Shown one piece after another: positions 54,882-64,000 of a stretch of 64,000 nucleotides of DNA (within the stretch, counting starts at the first letter, position 1; each line of letters starts with the position of its first letter). The notes beneath the pieces were generated by a model. That model ran no database searches, had not been told where the DNA came from, and saw nothing but the letters and a program-made list of their open reading frames with translations. The stretch lies in contig NC_092276.1 in NCBI RefSeq assembly GCF_036320965.1, positions 4,313,282 through 4,377,281 on the forward strand, given 5' to 3'. A program made the position numbers and the translations under genes. This stretch comes from Panulirus ornatus (lineage: Eukaryota; Arthropoda; Malacostraca; Decapoda; Palinuridae).

Positions 54882-55953
54882 TTGAAGAAGAAAGACTTTT
54901 ATTACTAGTTCAAAAATCAGGAGCAACATCTGGGATTCGCTAACTCTTCACAACACTTCCCTAATGAACCCTCTGCCATTAAGGATGAGGTCAAAGGTCA
55001 CACCATCATACTATAGGGTCGACCCAATGTTCTCAAGGGCTTAAAACACGAAACAAATAATATCGTGAAGGTTTCTACAGGGATCAGAGTAATTGTAATG
55101 GCAATGATACAGGCTGAAAACTCAGCAGATAACTACATCACAAAAAAAAAAATTGTAAAATATTGAAAAATAAAATTCAAATGGTCAAAGAGCTGAGAAA
55201 GAAAACGGTGAACACATCAAGGGGTTATTATGTGCCTCTTTATGATACCCGAGTGAGTTTTGGGCCTAATTTTCGATGGTTTGCAAAATATAAGTTTCAT
55301 TTGCAATAAGCATTACTGATAACATAACACTTTGGTCATATAAGCACCCATTATCCTGCAGATAATGACCAACCTTGTCCGCCCTCACACCCTTACTGCG
55401 TCCATAAAAAACGTAATATGGAACATTTTCACGTATAAGGGAGAATATTCTAATATTATCGTTAATTCACGTCAGTTATCACCTATACGTGTTTTCCGCA
55501 AAGAGAATAGAAGTGCAGATTTAAGTCTGAGTAGTATATTCGCGGCTAAAGTGAGAGGAACATAATGAAATCAACAATTTAAAAAGATAAATAAACTCCT
55601 TAAGAAAATGTGTCTGGACCTGGCTTTCATATAAGGAAAAGATGAATATATATGATGTGTAAATTAATACAACACTTGAATATTAGGACTAAGGTATATT
55701 AAATGTAATTATATTTAAGTTATCTAAGGCGTTGATAGGGTAGAAGATGGGGTTTGCATTTTATCATTGTGCTTTATCATAAACATTTGCTTTATATTCC
55801 TGGGTATACTAAGAAAAATAACTAAATAGCCATATTCACTAATTATAACTTTAACTCCATAGAAGTTACTGATCTTATTTCAAATAATATTCACGTGCTT
55901 TCCTTCTAGCTTCATGCACGCAATAAACTATGGGTACCATAATGATAATAATT

Positions 55954-55984
<31 letters not shown>

Positions 55985-56493
55985 AGAATCCTTGGCAGGA
56001 GTATAGCATTACATGCAACATGGTGGGGGCACCGGGCAACCCCCTCACCATCATCTGTCCTTCAGGTAGTTATCTGTGTAAGCAGAGCCTCCCTCTGTCT
56101 CCCTCGCGTCAGGCGGGTCTTGCTGTGAGCTTTTTATAGTAAACACCCTCTTAATGAATGGCCGGGTCCATAACCTTGGTCTTGTGGGCTCCAGTGTGGT
56201 CCGTGGGATGCTGGACCTCATGCAAACATGAGCTGCCCTTGGACGGCGAAGTTACGAGGAGGAAATGGAAGAAGGAATGAGGATGATGAGGAGTTAGGAT
56301 GACGAAATGATGAGGATCCGCTGAGATGAAGAGTCAAGAATGAAGATGCCAGAGGAGTTTGGATGAGACAATATTTTCGATACTTAGTCTCTGGTCGTAA
56401 TTCGTTGAAGATCTTAGACCAAATCACTGTCTCAAACTGTTGGAATGAATCATAAACTTCATCCTAAACTAGAATAAAATGGCCCTCTTCGAA

Positions 56494-56494
<1 letters not shown>
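54882..56494. other. Unique DNA, no gene recognised
   Basis: Short (AAT/GAT)n at 55943-55985. Frames at 55365-55565 and 56218-56427 are unsupported. Confidence 0.5.

Positions 56495-56560
<66 letters not shown>
56495..56560. repeat. (TA)n microsatellite
   Basis: About 33 TA units. Confidence 0.97.
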
Positions 56561-56562
<2 letters not shown>

Positions 56563-59100
56563 GTCTGTACATATATATGTGTACTGACGCAACGTACGAT
56601 GTGTGTGTATCTACGTACTGAATACATGGGGCCCCTCTGCCCCACTCTGCAACTTGATTCGCATATCACCCTACCGGCCATATATGTGGCCTCTGACTCA
56701 CAGCAGTGATATGTGTTTGTTTATCTAGTGAATACATAGGGACCACAGCCCGCCTGTGAGAGGCAGCTTGTATATAAGTGTACTTTCCATCCTATACTGT
56801 GCTTGTTTATTTCTATACTTAGTACATGGGGGCGGCCTCAGCCAACCTCTGTAACTTGCCTCAGATTCAGCTATATTCCCGTAACTCCACACACACTCAA
56901 ATTTGTCGAGACGTCTCGCGGCAAACTCACACGACTATCTATAGCCCAGCCTGAGTGTGGCGATAAGAACATCAATATGGCTCCTCATCATGAGTCTAAG
57001 TGATATTTTTTCATATTCTTTGTAGTTGATTATCCTAAAGTTACTCCTCACATGTAGAACCTGGCAATAATCAACTTCATCCTTCAGACAAACACATTTC
57101 TTTTTTTTGTTGTTAATTCATGAGCCTCATCTTGTATTCTGGGTCCGGTACACGAGGGAATCCAGAGATCCTGGACTCTTAACTCCATCGTGAGTTATTT
57201 GTTTACACATGAGCATCAGACGGCAGGATGCAACATGCTGAAGACCATTTGGTTCAGGTACTGCGGGAAGAGGATGACTGACGATAAGGCCATGTGTTCC
57301 AGAGCCTTTAAGAAGCGTAAGGACAACATGTAGTTTAGTTTGGAGTTTGTATGCCCACTAACTGACCTTCACCCCCAACCTCCCATGTTCCTCTTAACAG
57401 TCATCAGTATGTGTTACGACAACAGCTCTACCACCAGCAGCAGCACCAGTGATTTACTGCAGGGTCCTAACTGCATAGATAACATGTAAGATTCATCATT
57501 ATCTGAGCTAAAAGTATGCTATGAATACTGCCTCTGAGTCCGAAATTTTGAGACAATCTGTATTGTGTCTTAGTAAATAACCATAATAACCATAGAAAAA
57601 GAAGAAAAGGAGAAAATCGCCACTGATTTCCCGACCTGACCAGAGACATGTAGTATGTCTGGCCCACAACACCGAGTGATCAAGTTTCATTGGAAATGAT
57701 GTTTCAGGGCGGAGCCGGCGCTGGCCTGCTGGAGCAGCTCCCCATATATACACAAACGTGATTTATCGGGTCGGCTGGGTAAATGGAGACCCTCCCACTT
57801 CGTATAACTAAAAGCCAAAATTCCATACGAAAGCCTCGTCTATCTACAGTTGTAGACTTTGAGGAATGAGACAGAATTTATGACTGAGATTTACCCCTTT
57901 TTATTTCTCTGAGGAATGAGATTTGTAGTTTCCTGTCACTGTAGGAACCTTCATCTATATGCGTCATCATCATTATGGAAGAATATGCACCTTACACGTA
58001 TCCTGTCTTCTTGCACACCGCTCCCTTAAGTTTCCAGCAGACAGTCCCTCCGTAACACCCCGCTCTCACTCTCCCCACAACTTCCTATATGCTCATTCTT
58101 CACGCCTATGACGCCTCCCTGACCCACGGACACCACACCCCCCAGCAGCACCTGAGCCACACACGCAAGACCCGGCCGCTGGAGGTGGTGGCCGTGGTGG
58201 TGGTGGCTGCTGGCCATCGCTCAAGTAATGGTAGTGGCACGGCAGCTCCTGTTACCAATTATCCCGCGGTGCGGGAACCTGCCGCCCCTCTGCCAGCTTA
58301 CGACAACACACCTTGTGCCCACCCGAGGCTGGGGGAGGAGGGACGGATGAGCCAGTATGATGAGGGCGATAAGAATACTGAAGGCCCTAGATGAAGGGAT
58401 ATTCGGCAAGGGACTCAGAAAGGAACTAAAAAGCCCATGCAAAGATCATCATGGCTCCGTAGGAAGATGTGGGTGAGGAGGTACCCTCTGTTTTGCTATC
58501 GCATCTCTGTCTCTGATCAAATTATGATCTAAGAATAATTTTTCTGTCCCCTAACGGATGATTTCATCATTGGCCATAAGTTCCTCTCTTGTCTGGCTTC
58601 TCCATGTACCGTCTTACAGCAGATAATCTCGTCATAGACCATTAAATCTTCTTTGATTTATACTTCCCACACCATACTTGTAAAGTGAGAGATTAACGTT
58701 ATACTTTACTGGTAGGAAAACGAGGCTGTTCTGTAAAATCAAATGCATGGAGGAAACTTCTTCCCACAGGTGGCTGCAGCAGCTGCTTGCGACAAGAAGC
58801 AATACACTTCGTCGATTTGCTTCCCGCACTCAGGTTGCGTGGACACGGTACGGACAGCTGTTCTCCAGTCAAGGTTGGCAAACCCGACAGGTGAAATACA
58901 GGCAATTTCCAGTCTATAAGTGAGGGAGAAGCTTATGAAGCAAGTGGGTCTTTACTCTCTGTGTGAGGATGAGAAACACATCAATAGATAGCAATGTGTA
59001 TAATGGGCACCGGTCATCTGTCTCTCAAAAGATAATTAGACATGTAAGAGTGGAAAAATGGGTCACTGGTTTTAGTTGTCCAGGGGTCGTACCTTACCCT
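56561..59100. other. Unique DNA, no gene recognised
   Basis: A CpG-richer patch at 58050-58400 carries a plus frame (58089-58394, with EVVAVVVVAAGHRSSNGSG then TNYPAVREPAAPLPAYDN). It could be a first exon but has no recognised domain, and an opposing minus frame is also open. Confidence 0.4.
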
Positions 59101-59309
59101 TTCAGCACGACGGTACGATCTTTGATGACGACGGTACAATCGTTGGGCATTACGGTACGATCCCCCCCAGCGAGGCATTAGGATCCTTGGTTGCGTTGGC
59201 CTGGCCTTTCATCTGATACTTAATGACTGGTTCGAAGGCCAGGCTGTTATACTCAAAGATCGTACCCTAATGCTAAGGACTGTACCGCTGTGCTCAAAAG
59301 TTCGCACCG
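59101..59309. repeat. 21-bp minisatellite relics in opposite orientations
   Basis: Three plus-oriented units at 59101-59162 (CAGCACGACGGTACGATC type) and, after 86 bases, about three minus-oriented units at 59249-59309 (CTCAAAGATCGTACC, TGCTCAAAAGTTCGCACCG). Confidence 0.75.
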
Positions 59310-60327
59310 TAAAACTTGAGGTTTTAATGGCACTTCCTGATCAACGTTTGCTTTAAAATGACGATGGACCATTCATCACTTTGTGGGCATCCTCCACTCT
59401 CTCCCGCCTCCGTCAAGCTGTTTCATAGGAAACAACTTTACGAAAACAGACCCCGACAGGTATACTGTGCTAGAGCGGTGGAAGCGTTGTTCGATTACCT
59501 TCAACTTTCCCATATCGATTATAATATCATAAAACTCAGTCCCCACGCATCCACACCTTCATTCGCCTTGTCTCAGGAAAGTTTTTGTTTTTTAAGTATT
59601 GTGAAGCAAATGTCGCATGGGGTATCTCTAATACGCTTGTGGGTGATGGTGTGAAAAATTGTACCTTCCTGACGGAGAGGTTCAGAGCAGCTGACCTTCT
59701 CCAGCAGGAGGAATGCCTGTGGCCTCTGCCACTGTGGTGGGCGAGAGCAGACAAGACGCTCACGTTGTCTCGCTAGCTTGCACGGGAAGTTTCCATGTTT
59801 TATTCACTGCTATATTTTTCTTGCAAACTCTAAAGGGCGAGATATTAAAGAGAAAGCTCTCGAATATTTCTGGTGTATATAAGCTATGAGTATGTACCCC
59901 TCTGCAACAATGCATTCATACACGTACCGGTATACACATATGAACATCTACGTCATACACCGACACCTATGTTCATATACAAAAAGTATGAGATATACGG
60001 GGAACCAAAACCAATACAATTATACCCACACAAAGATTATACTGATACACAAATACAAATAGGCATTCTCTTCATACACACAATATCCATACAGACACAT
60101 AGACAATGAAGTACAAAATATCAGGCCTTGCACCTTATACTATACTGGAGGGTGAGTGCATTTCATATAACCAACTGGTGATATTCTAAAATATAAACAA
60201 TGTTCCACGTTGGAATATTCTGAAATGAAACCATGAAGATTGGAAAGACAAGTGAGTAATTGCATGTTTTTTTTTTCCTCTTTGATTCTCTAAAAAATGT
60301 TCAGAGAAACGTTTTCCCGGGTAAAAC
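59310..60327. other. Unique DNA, no gene recognised
   Basis: Frames at 59358-59776 on both strands lack motifs. Confidence 0.45.
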
Positions 60328-60420
60328 ATTGTGTAGGATAATTACAAAATATAGAGTGTTACATGTGTTAGGCTTGGCGGTTGAGGTATTGTGTAAGGTA
60401 ATCACAAATACAGAGTGTTA
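60328..60420. repeat. Short duplication, about 60-bp period
   Basis: ATTGTGTAGGATAATTACAA at 60328 and ATTGTGTAAGGTAATCACAA at 60388, each followed by a TAGAGTGTTA/CAGAGTGTTA block. The 109-codon frame 60260-60589 crosses both copies and has a basic stretch, but no recognised domain. Confidence 0.7.
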
Positions 60421-60744
60421 TAAGGTTAGCAAAACCTGTTCTGCGATGATTAAAAAAGCTCAAAATTTAATAAAGCGTCCCCAGGGACGGGGAAAATATG
60501 CTGTGAATCAACACTTTACTCCGGACAATATTCAGAGCCGCATTTTTCCGACGGATGAATGGAAGGATAAAAGACAGCCCGAGTTCTAGCGTTCATAGCT
60601 TCCCCAGCGCATCTCGCTAGCTTTTCGTGAGGGTGAAAAATGATTAAGCTTAATTAGATTCATGTTGGGAGTGAAGACGATTTTTCTTTGATCTAAAAAT
60701 ATCATCTGTTGACAGATTTATATAATATTTTCTACTTAACTTTT

Positions 60745-60950
60745 ATACATACACGCCTTTCCCGCCCTTGGCGAGGTAGTGTTACGAACTAAGCTTTCCA
60801 TGAAAAAAATAAACTCGCTTTACTCTTTCTTTACTTCCTACTTTTAAAAAGTGATATTAGAGGAAGGGACGATTCCCAGCCCCTCACTCCCGACTCTCCT
60901 AGTTATCTTCTACGAGACGCAGGAGATATGTGTGTGACATTGTTTCTCCA
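60745..60950 (-). mobile_element. Old family B relic
   Basis: CGCCTTTCCCGCCCTTGGCG, AGGTAGTGTTACGAACTAAG, TTCCTACTTTTAAAAAGTGA, GGGACGATTCCCAGCCCCTC and GTTATCTTCTACGAGACGCA follow family B order from tail to 5' end. Confidence 0.7.
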
Positions 60951-61347
60951 ACACCACAATGAGAAAATATATAGATAATAAACACATAAAAAGGATTTCC
61001 ATAAGTTCTATTTTCTGTACCTCCTTAATGGGTCCTTGTTGGAATTCTCTCGATTATTTAGTCCTGCAGGCGGGTCATCCATCCTTCACGAAGGACCTGG
61101 GGAAGACGTAAGTCTTTGGAGGGCAGAGTCGTCCACTGCCAGGGCTTGGGGTTTAGGGACACAGGGTTCAGGGTTGGCATATACCCCCCACGCCCACACC
61201 ATCACACGTCCAGCTAATTGTTTACTGTTCACCAGGACACTAAGGTGCTCGAGCTTAATGCTTGACGCTTTGGCAAAGACAGGGATTTTTACGGTTGACT
61301 TCCTGCTTGTTATACAGTTCGGCAGAAGAGACTCGGCTATAAAGCTC

Positions 61348-61920
61348 TGAGCACGATGGTTCGACTCGAGCGTGGCGGGCATGTTTTTTGAGCACGATGG
61401 TACGAGCCTTGAGCACGATGGTGCGAACCTTGAGCACGATGGTACGAGCCCCAAGTATGATGGTACGACCCTTGAGCACGATGGTACAACCTTTGAGCAT
61501 GATGGTACTACCCTTGAGCACGATGGTACAACCTTTGAGCACGAAGCTACAAGCCTTGAGCACGATGGTACAACCCCCAAGCATGATGGTACGACCCTTG
61601 AGCAAGATGGTACAACCTTTGAGCATCATGGTACGACCCTTGAGCACGATGGTACAACCCCCAAGCATGATGGTACGACCCTTGAGCAAGATGGTACAAC
61701 CTTTGAGCATGATGGTACGACCTTTGAGCACGATGGTACAATCCTTGAGCACGATGGTACAACCTTTGAGCACGACAGTACGACCTTTGAGCACGATGGG
61801 TACGATTCTTGAGCACGACCCCACGATCTTTGAGGACGACCCTTAAGCACGATGGTATAACATTTTGAGCACGATCATTATGTCTTTGAATACACGAGGG
61901 TACGACCCTTGAGCATATCA
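61348..61920. repeat. 21-bp minisatellite array with an 84-bp higher-order repeat
   Basis: About 26 units of the type CTTGAGCACGATGGTACGAC plus one base. A block of four distinguishable units at 61558-61641 repeats at 61642-61725 with two differences, so a four-unit higher-order repeat exists. As 21 is a multiple of three, long frames are open on both strands (plus 61372-61812, minus 61255-61824, LKGRTIV-type heptads); these need not be genes. Confidence 0.95.
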
Positions 61921-61929
61921 ACACAACAG

Positions 61930-62038
61930 CACGTACCGTCGTATTGATGGCCTCGTACTGTCATACTCAAAACACCTTACCCTCGCTCGTACTCAACCGT
62001 CATACTCAAACACCTCACCCTCGTTCGTACTCAAGGGT
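61930..62038. repeat. Inverted-orientation units of the 21-bp family
   Basis: GTACCGTCGTATTGATGGCC, CGTACTGTCATACTCAAAAC and two CTCGTACTCAA-type units are complements of the main array's unit, so orientation flips at about 61925. Confidence 0.7.
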
Positions 62039-62494
62039 TTACATGCGATTTTTTTTTTTTTTTTGCACAAATATCAAAAAGAAAAAGGGTTTTGCAAAGC
62101 TTTCCTCTTTCGTCATACTTTGGAAAATGATCAGTAACACACAGCTTCCATCACTGGTACACACTGGTACTGCCTTCATCATGTGTCCTCCAACATGTGC
62201 CCAGCCTCCGCGGGTCTTCGCTGCGCCACCGTAAACCATCGTAAGGTATACGTGAGGTACACTACGTACAGGCCCTCTCATCGTAAACCATCGGGGAGGT
62301 ATACAAAAACAATACCACGAATACAGGTATCCCTATTCTCAACAAACAAAACCAGATTCAAGATAATTTGAAATTTGTTCTGCCCAACACGCTTATCACA
62401 GTGCAAAGACTGTGGCGTCTATATTATAAATTCAGAGAGGTACTCAAGCCTATTGTACCGGCAACAATGGCTCTGGAATTAATAAGTTATATAG

Positions 62495-62498
<4 letters not shown>

Positions 62499-62548
<50 letters not shown>
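62499..62548. repeat. (CA)n microsatellite
   Basis: About 25 CA units. Confidence 0.97.
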
Positions 62549-62550
<2 letters not shown>

Positions 62551-62617
62551 TATAATCATGCCGGTGTGCGTAGCGAATGATACAATACATTCCGTTTGGT
62601 TTTTGCATGTCTAAAAG

Positions 62618-63003
62618 TGTGTGATTACGTGATTACTGTATGTGATTACTGTACGTGATTATTGTACGTTATTACTGTATGTGATTAGGGTGATTACTGT
62701 ATGTGATTACTGTACGTGATTACTGTATGTGAGTACTGTACGTGATTATTGTACGTTATTACTGTATGTGATTAGTGTGATTACTGTATGTGATTACTGT
62801 ACGTGATTAGTGTGATTACTGTACGTGATTACAGTATGTGATTACTGTATGTGATTGCAGTCTGCGATTACTGTAGGCGATTACTGTACGTGATTACAGT
62901 ATGTGATTACTGTATGTGATTGCAGTCTGCGATTACTGTAGGTGATTAACGTACTTGAGTACTTTATGTGAATACTGTACGTAATTAATGTATGTGATTG
63001 CTA
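62618..63003. repeat. 14-bp minisatellite GTGATTACTGTACG
   Basis: About 26 units. TACG and TATG variants alternate, with occasional shortened units (GTGATTAGTGTGATTAC) and a duplicated block containing GATTGCAGTCTGCGATTACT at about 62850 and 62912. Confidence 0.93.
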
Positions 63004-63097
63004 TCTGAGTGTAACAGAGAGCGAGATGCCTCGTCTCTTAACCTTGTATATATACCATACTTTAACCTTATGTATACAAACGTACATGCACACCTTA

Positions 63098-63205
63098 GTT
63101 ACGCCAGGCACCCATTCATCGACCAGACCCAAAGGCGAAGGATGAACAGCTGGGTTGTCTGTGAGCCGGCTGCTGCCTGTCCGGAATTCGAACCCGGGTC
63201 CGTTT
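63098..63205 (-). mobile_element. tRNA-derived SINE fragment (family C)
   Basis: On the minus strand: GGACCCGGGTTCGAATTCCG (B box complement at 63185-63195), CAGCTGTTCATCCTTCGCC and CGATGAATGGGTGCCTGGCG, matching the body and end of the copy at 51281-51424. Confidence 0.7.
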
Positions 63206-63224
63206 GATTGGTAAGTTGCATTAT

Positions 63225-63273
<49 letters not shown>
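63225..63273. repeat. (GT)n microsatellite
   Basis: About 24 GT units adjoining the SINE fragment. Confidence 0.97.
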
Positions 63274-63278
<5 letters not shown>

Positions 63279-63440
63279 TGTATATTTCTATGTGTGTGCA
63301 TACACAAAAAATAAATGCATAAGCATACATAATGCATTGTGTACATATACATATACATAAAGAGAAACACAATCAAAGACAATACACAACTATGTTGCAC
63401 TTGCAGTCTATCCTGTAATGAATACAACCGACATAAGAAA

Positions 63441-63525
63441 ATTATACAGCTGTATCTCACAAGAGTTTTCTTCAACCATATAATTATACAGCTGTATCTC
63501 ATAAGAGTTTTCTTCAAGCATATAA
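63441..63525. repeat. 42-bp tandem duplication
   Basis: ATTATACAGCTGTATCTCAC at 63441 and ATTATACAGCTGTATCTCAT at 63483; the copies are nearly identical. Confidence 0.92.
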
Positions 63526-63594
63526 TTAGTTTCATCAAGAATTTATATGAAGCTTGACTGTATCAAGCACCTCCTAGTTACCCCAATGTCACTG

Positions 63595-63935
63595 AAAGTC
63601 AAGGTAATTGTAACGTTTGTAAGGAAAGATCCGAGAGTCAAGGTAAGTTTAACATTCACAAGGAAAGGTTTCGACAGTCAAGGTAAGTTTAACATTCACA
63701 AGGAAAGGTTTCGACAGTCAAGGTAAGTTTAACATTCGTAAGGAAAGATCCGAGAGTCAAGGTAAGTTTAACATTCGTAAGGAAAGGTTTCGACAGTCAA
63801 GGTAAGTTTAACATTCGTAAGGAAAGATCCGACAGTCAAGGTAAGTTTAACATTCGTAAGGAAAGATCCGACGGTCAAGGTAAGTTTAACATTCGTAAGG
63901 AAAGGTTCGACAGTCAAGGTAAGTTTAACATTTGT
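63595..63935 (+). repeat. 39-40 bp minisatellite carrying a 5' splice-site consensus
   Basis: About nine units of AGTCAAGGTAAGTTTAACAT followed by TCGTAAGGAAAGATCCGAC or CACAAGGAAAGGTTTCGAC. The two unit types are interspersed. Nearly every unit has CAAGGTAAGT, a close match to the metazoan donor consensus. No spacers are present, so it is not a CRISPR. Confidence 0.93.
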
Positions 63936-64000
63936 ACGGCACGGAGCAGGACAATGTGTTAGGCAAGGTAGAGAGAGCAAGCCTCTGTGAGAATTCCTCT

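Noticed and set aside
58089..58394. 101-codon plus frame in a CpG-rich patch
   Set aside because: Opposite strand is also open, and the Val/Ala run comes from a GGTGGTGG simple sequence; no domain.
61255..61824. 189-codon minus frame and 146-codon plus frame in the 21-bp array as repeat proteins
   Set aside because: The period is a multiple of three, so all units stay in register on both strands; no signal peptide, domain or splice context supports translation.
63595..63935. Regular 39-40 bp units as a CRISPR array
   Set aside because: Units are contiguous without spacers, in a eukaryotic context with no cas-like gene.

Overview
The window looks like intergenic and intronic DNA from a repeat-rich arthropod nuclear genome, most probably a decapod crustacean. 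Direct evidence: very long dinucleotide arrays of (TA)n, (CT)n, (GA)n and (CA)n, poly(A)- or (TA)-tailed non-LTR retrotransposon copies in every state of decay, no operon-like gene packing, and exon-like segments with eukaryotic splice signals. The decapod assignment rests on general familiarity with these repeat types; the genus cannot be fixed from the sequence. No rRNA, functional tRNA, CRISPR or prokaryotic system is visible.

Layout. 1-1370: remnants of retrotransposon family A, a 252-bp foldback element between two (TA)n arrays, and a family B fragment. 1617-3530: the best host-gene candidate, a 51-codon terminal exon with a splice acceptor, followed by a 3' UTR-like stretch with two AATAAA signals. 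3.5-16.9 kb: mostly unique DNA with microsatellites, a tRNA-derived SINE, degenerate minisatellites and a decayed GDS-motif relic. 16.9-19.1 kb: two family B copies in opposite orientation and a degenerate satellite. 20.4-29.7 kb: non-LTR fragments of three lineages (family A and two decayed CR1/Jockey-group-like elements). 31.3-33.0 kb: a tandem repeat hit by a minimal family A insertion, and a possible two-exon gene end on the minus strand. 33.8-42.5 kb: a dense cluster of about ten family A and B insertions, nested, head-to-tail and tail-to-tail. 42.5-64 kb: unique DNA with old family A and B relics, microsatellites and several minisatellites, including a 21-bp family present at five places and an array carrying a consensus 5' splice site in each unit.

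How the parts relate. Family A is a LINE with an endonuclease-to-RT linker, an RT domain (FMDLEKAYD, LRQGC, FADD boxes) and a C-terminal region, placed tentatively near the RTE clade. Its 3' UTR ends in a conserved tail with a short stem (CTCGC-loop-GCGGG). Family B is a discrete, roughly 240-bp non-coding element with a repeated 5' boundary, and its last 45-50 nt are clearly related to that LINE tail. The simplest reading is a LINE and non-autonomous-element pair sharing a 3' recognition structure. Several insertions can be resolved to the base, with target duplications. All family A ORFs seen here are broken by truncation, stops, frameshifts or catalytic changes, so no copy in the window appears autonomous.
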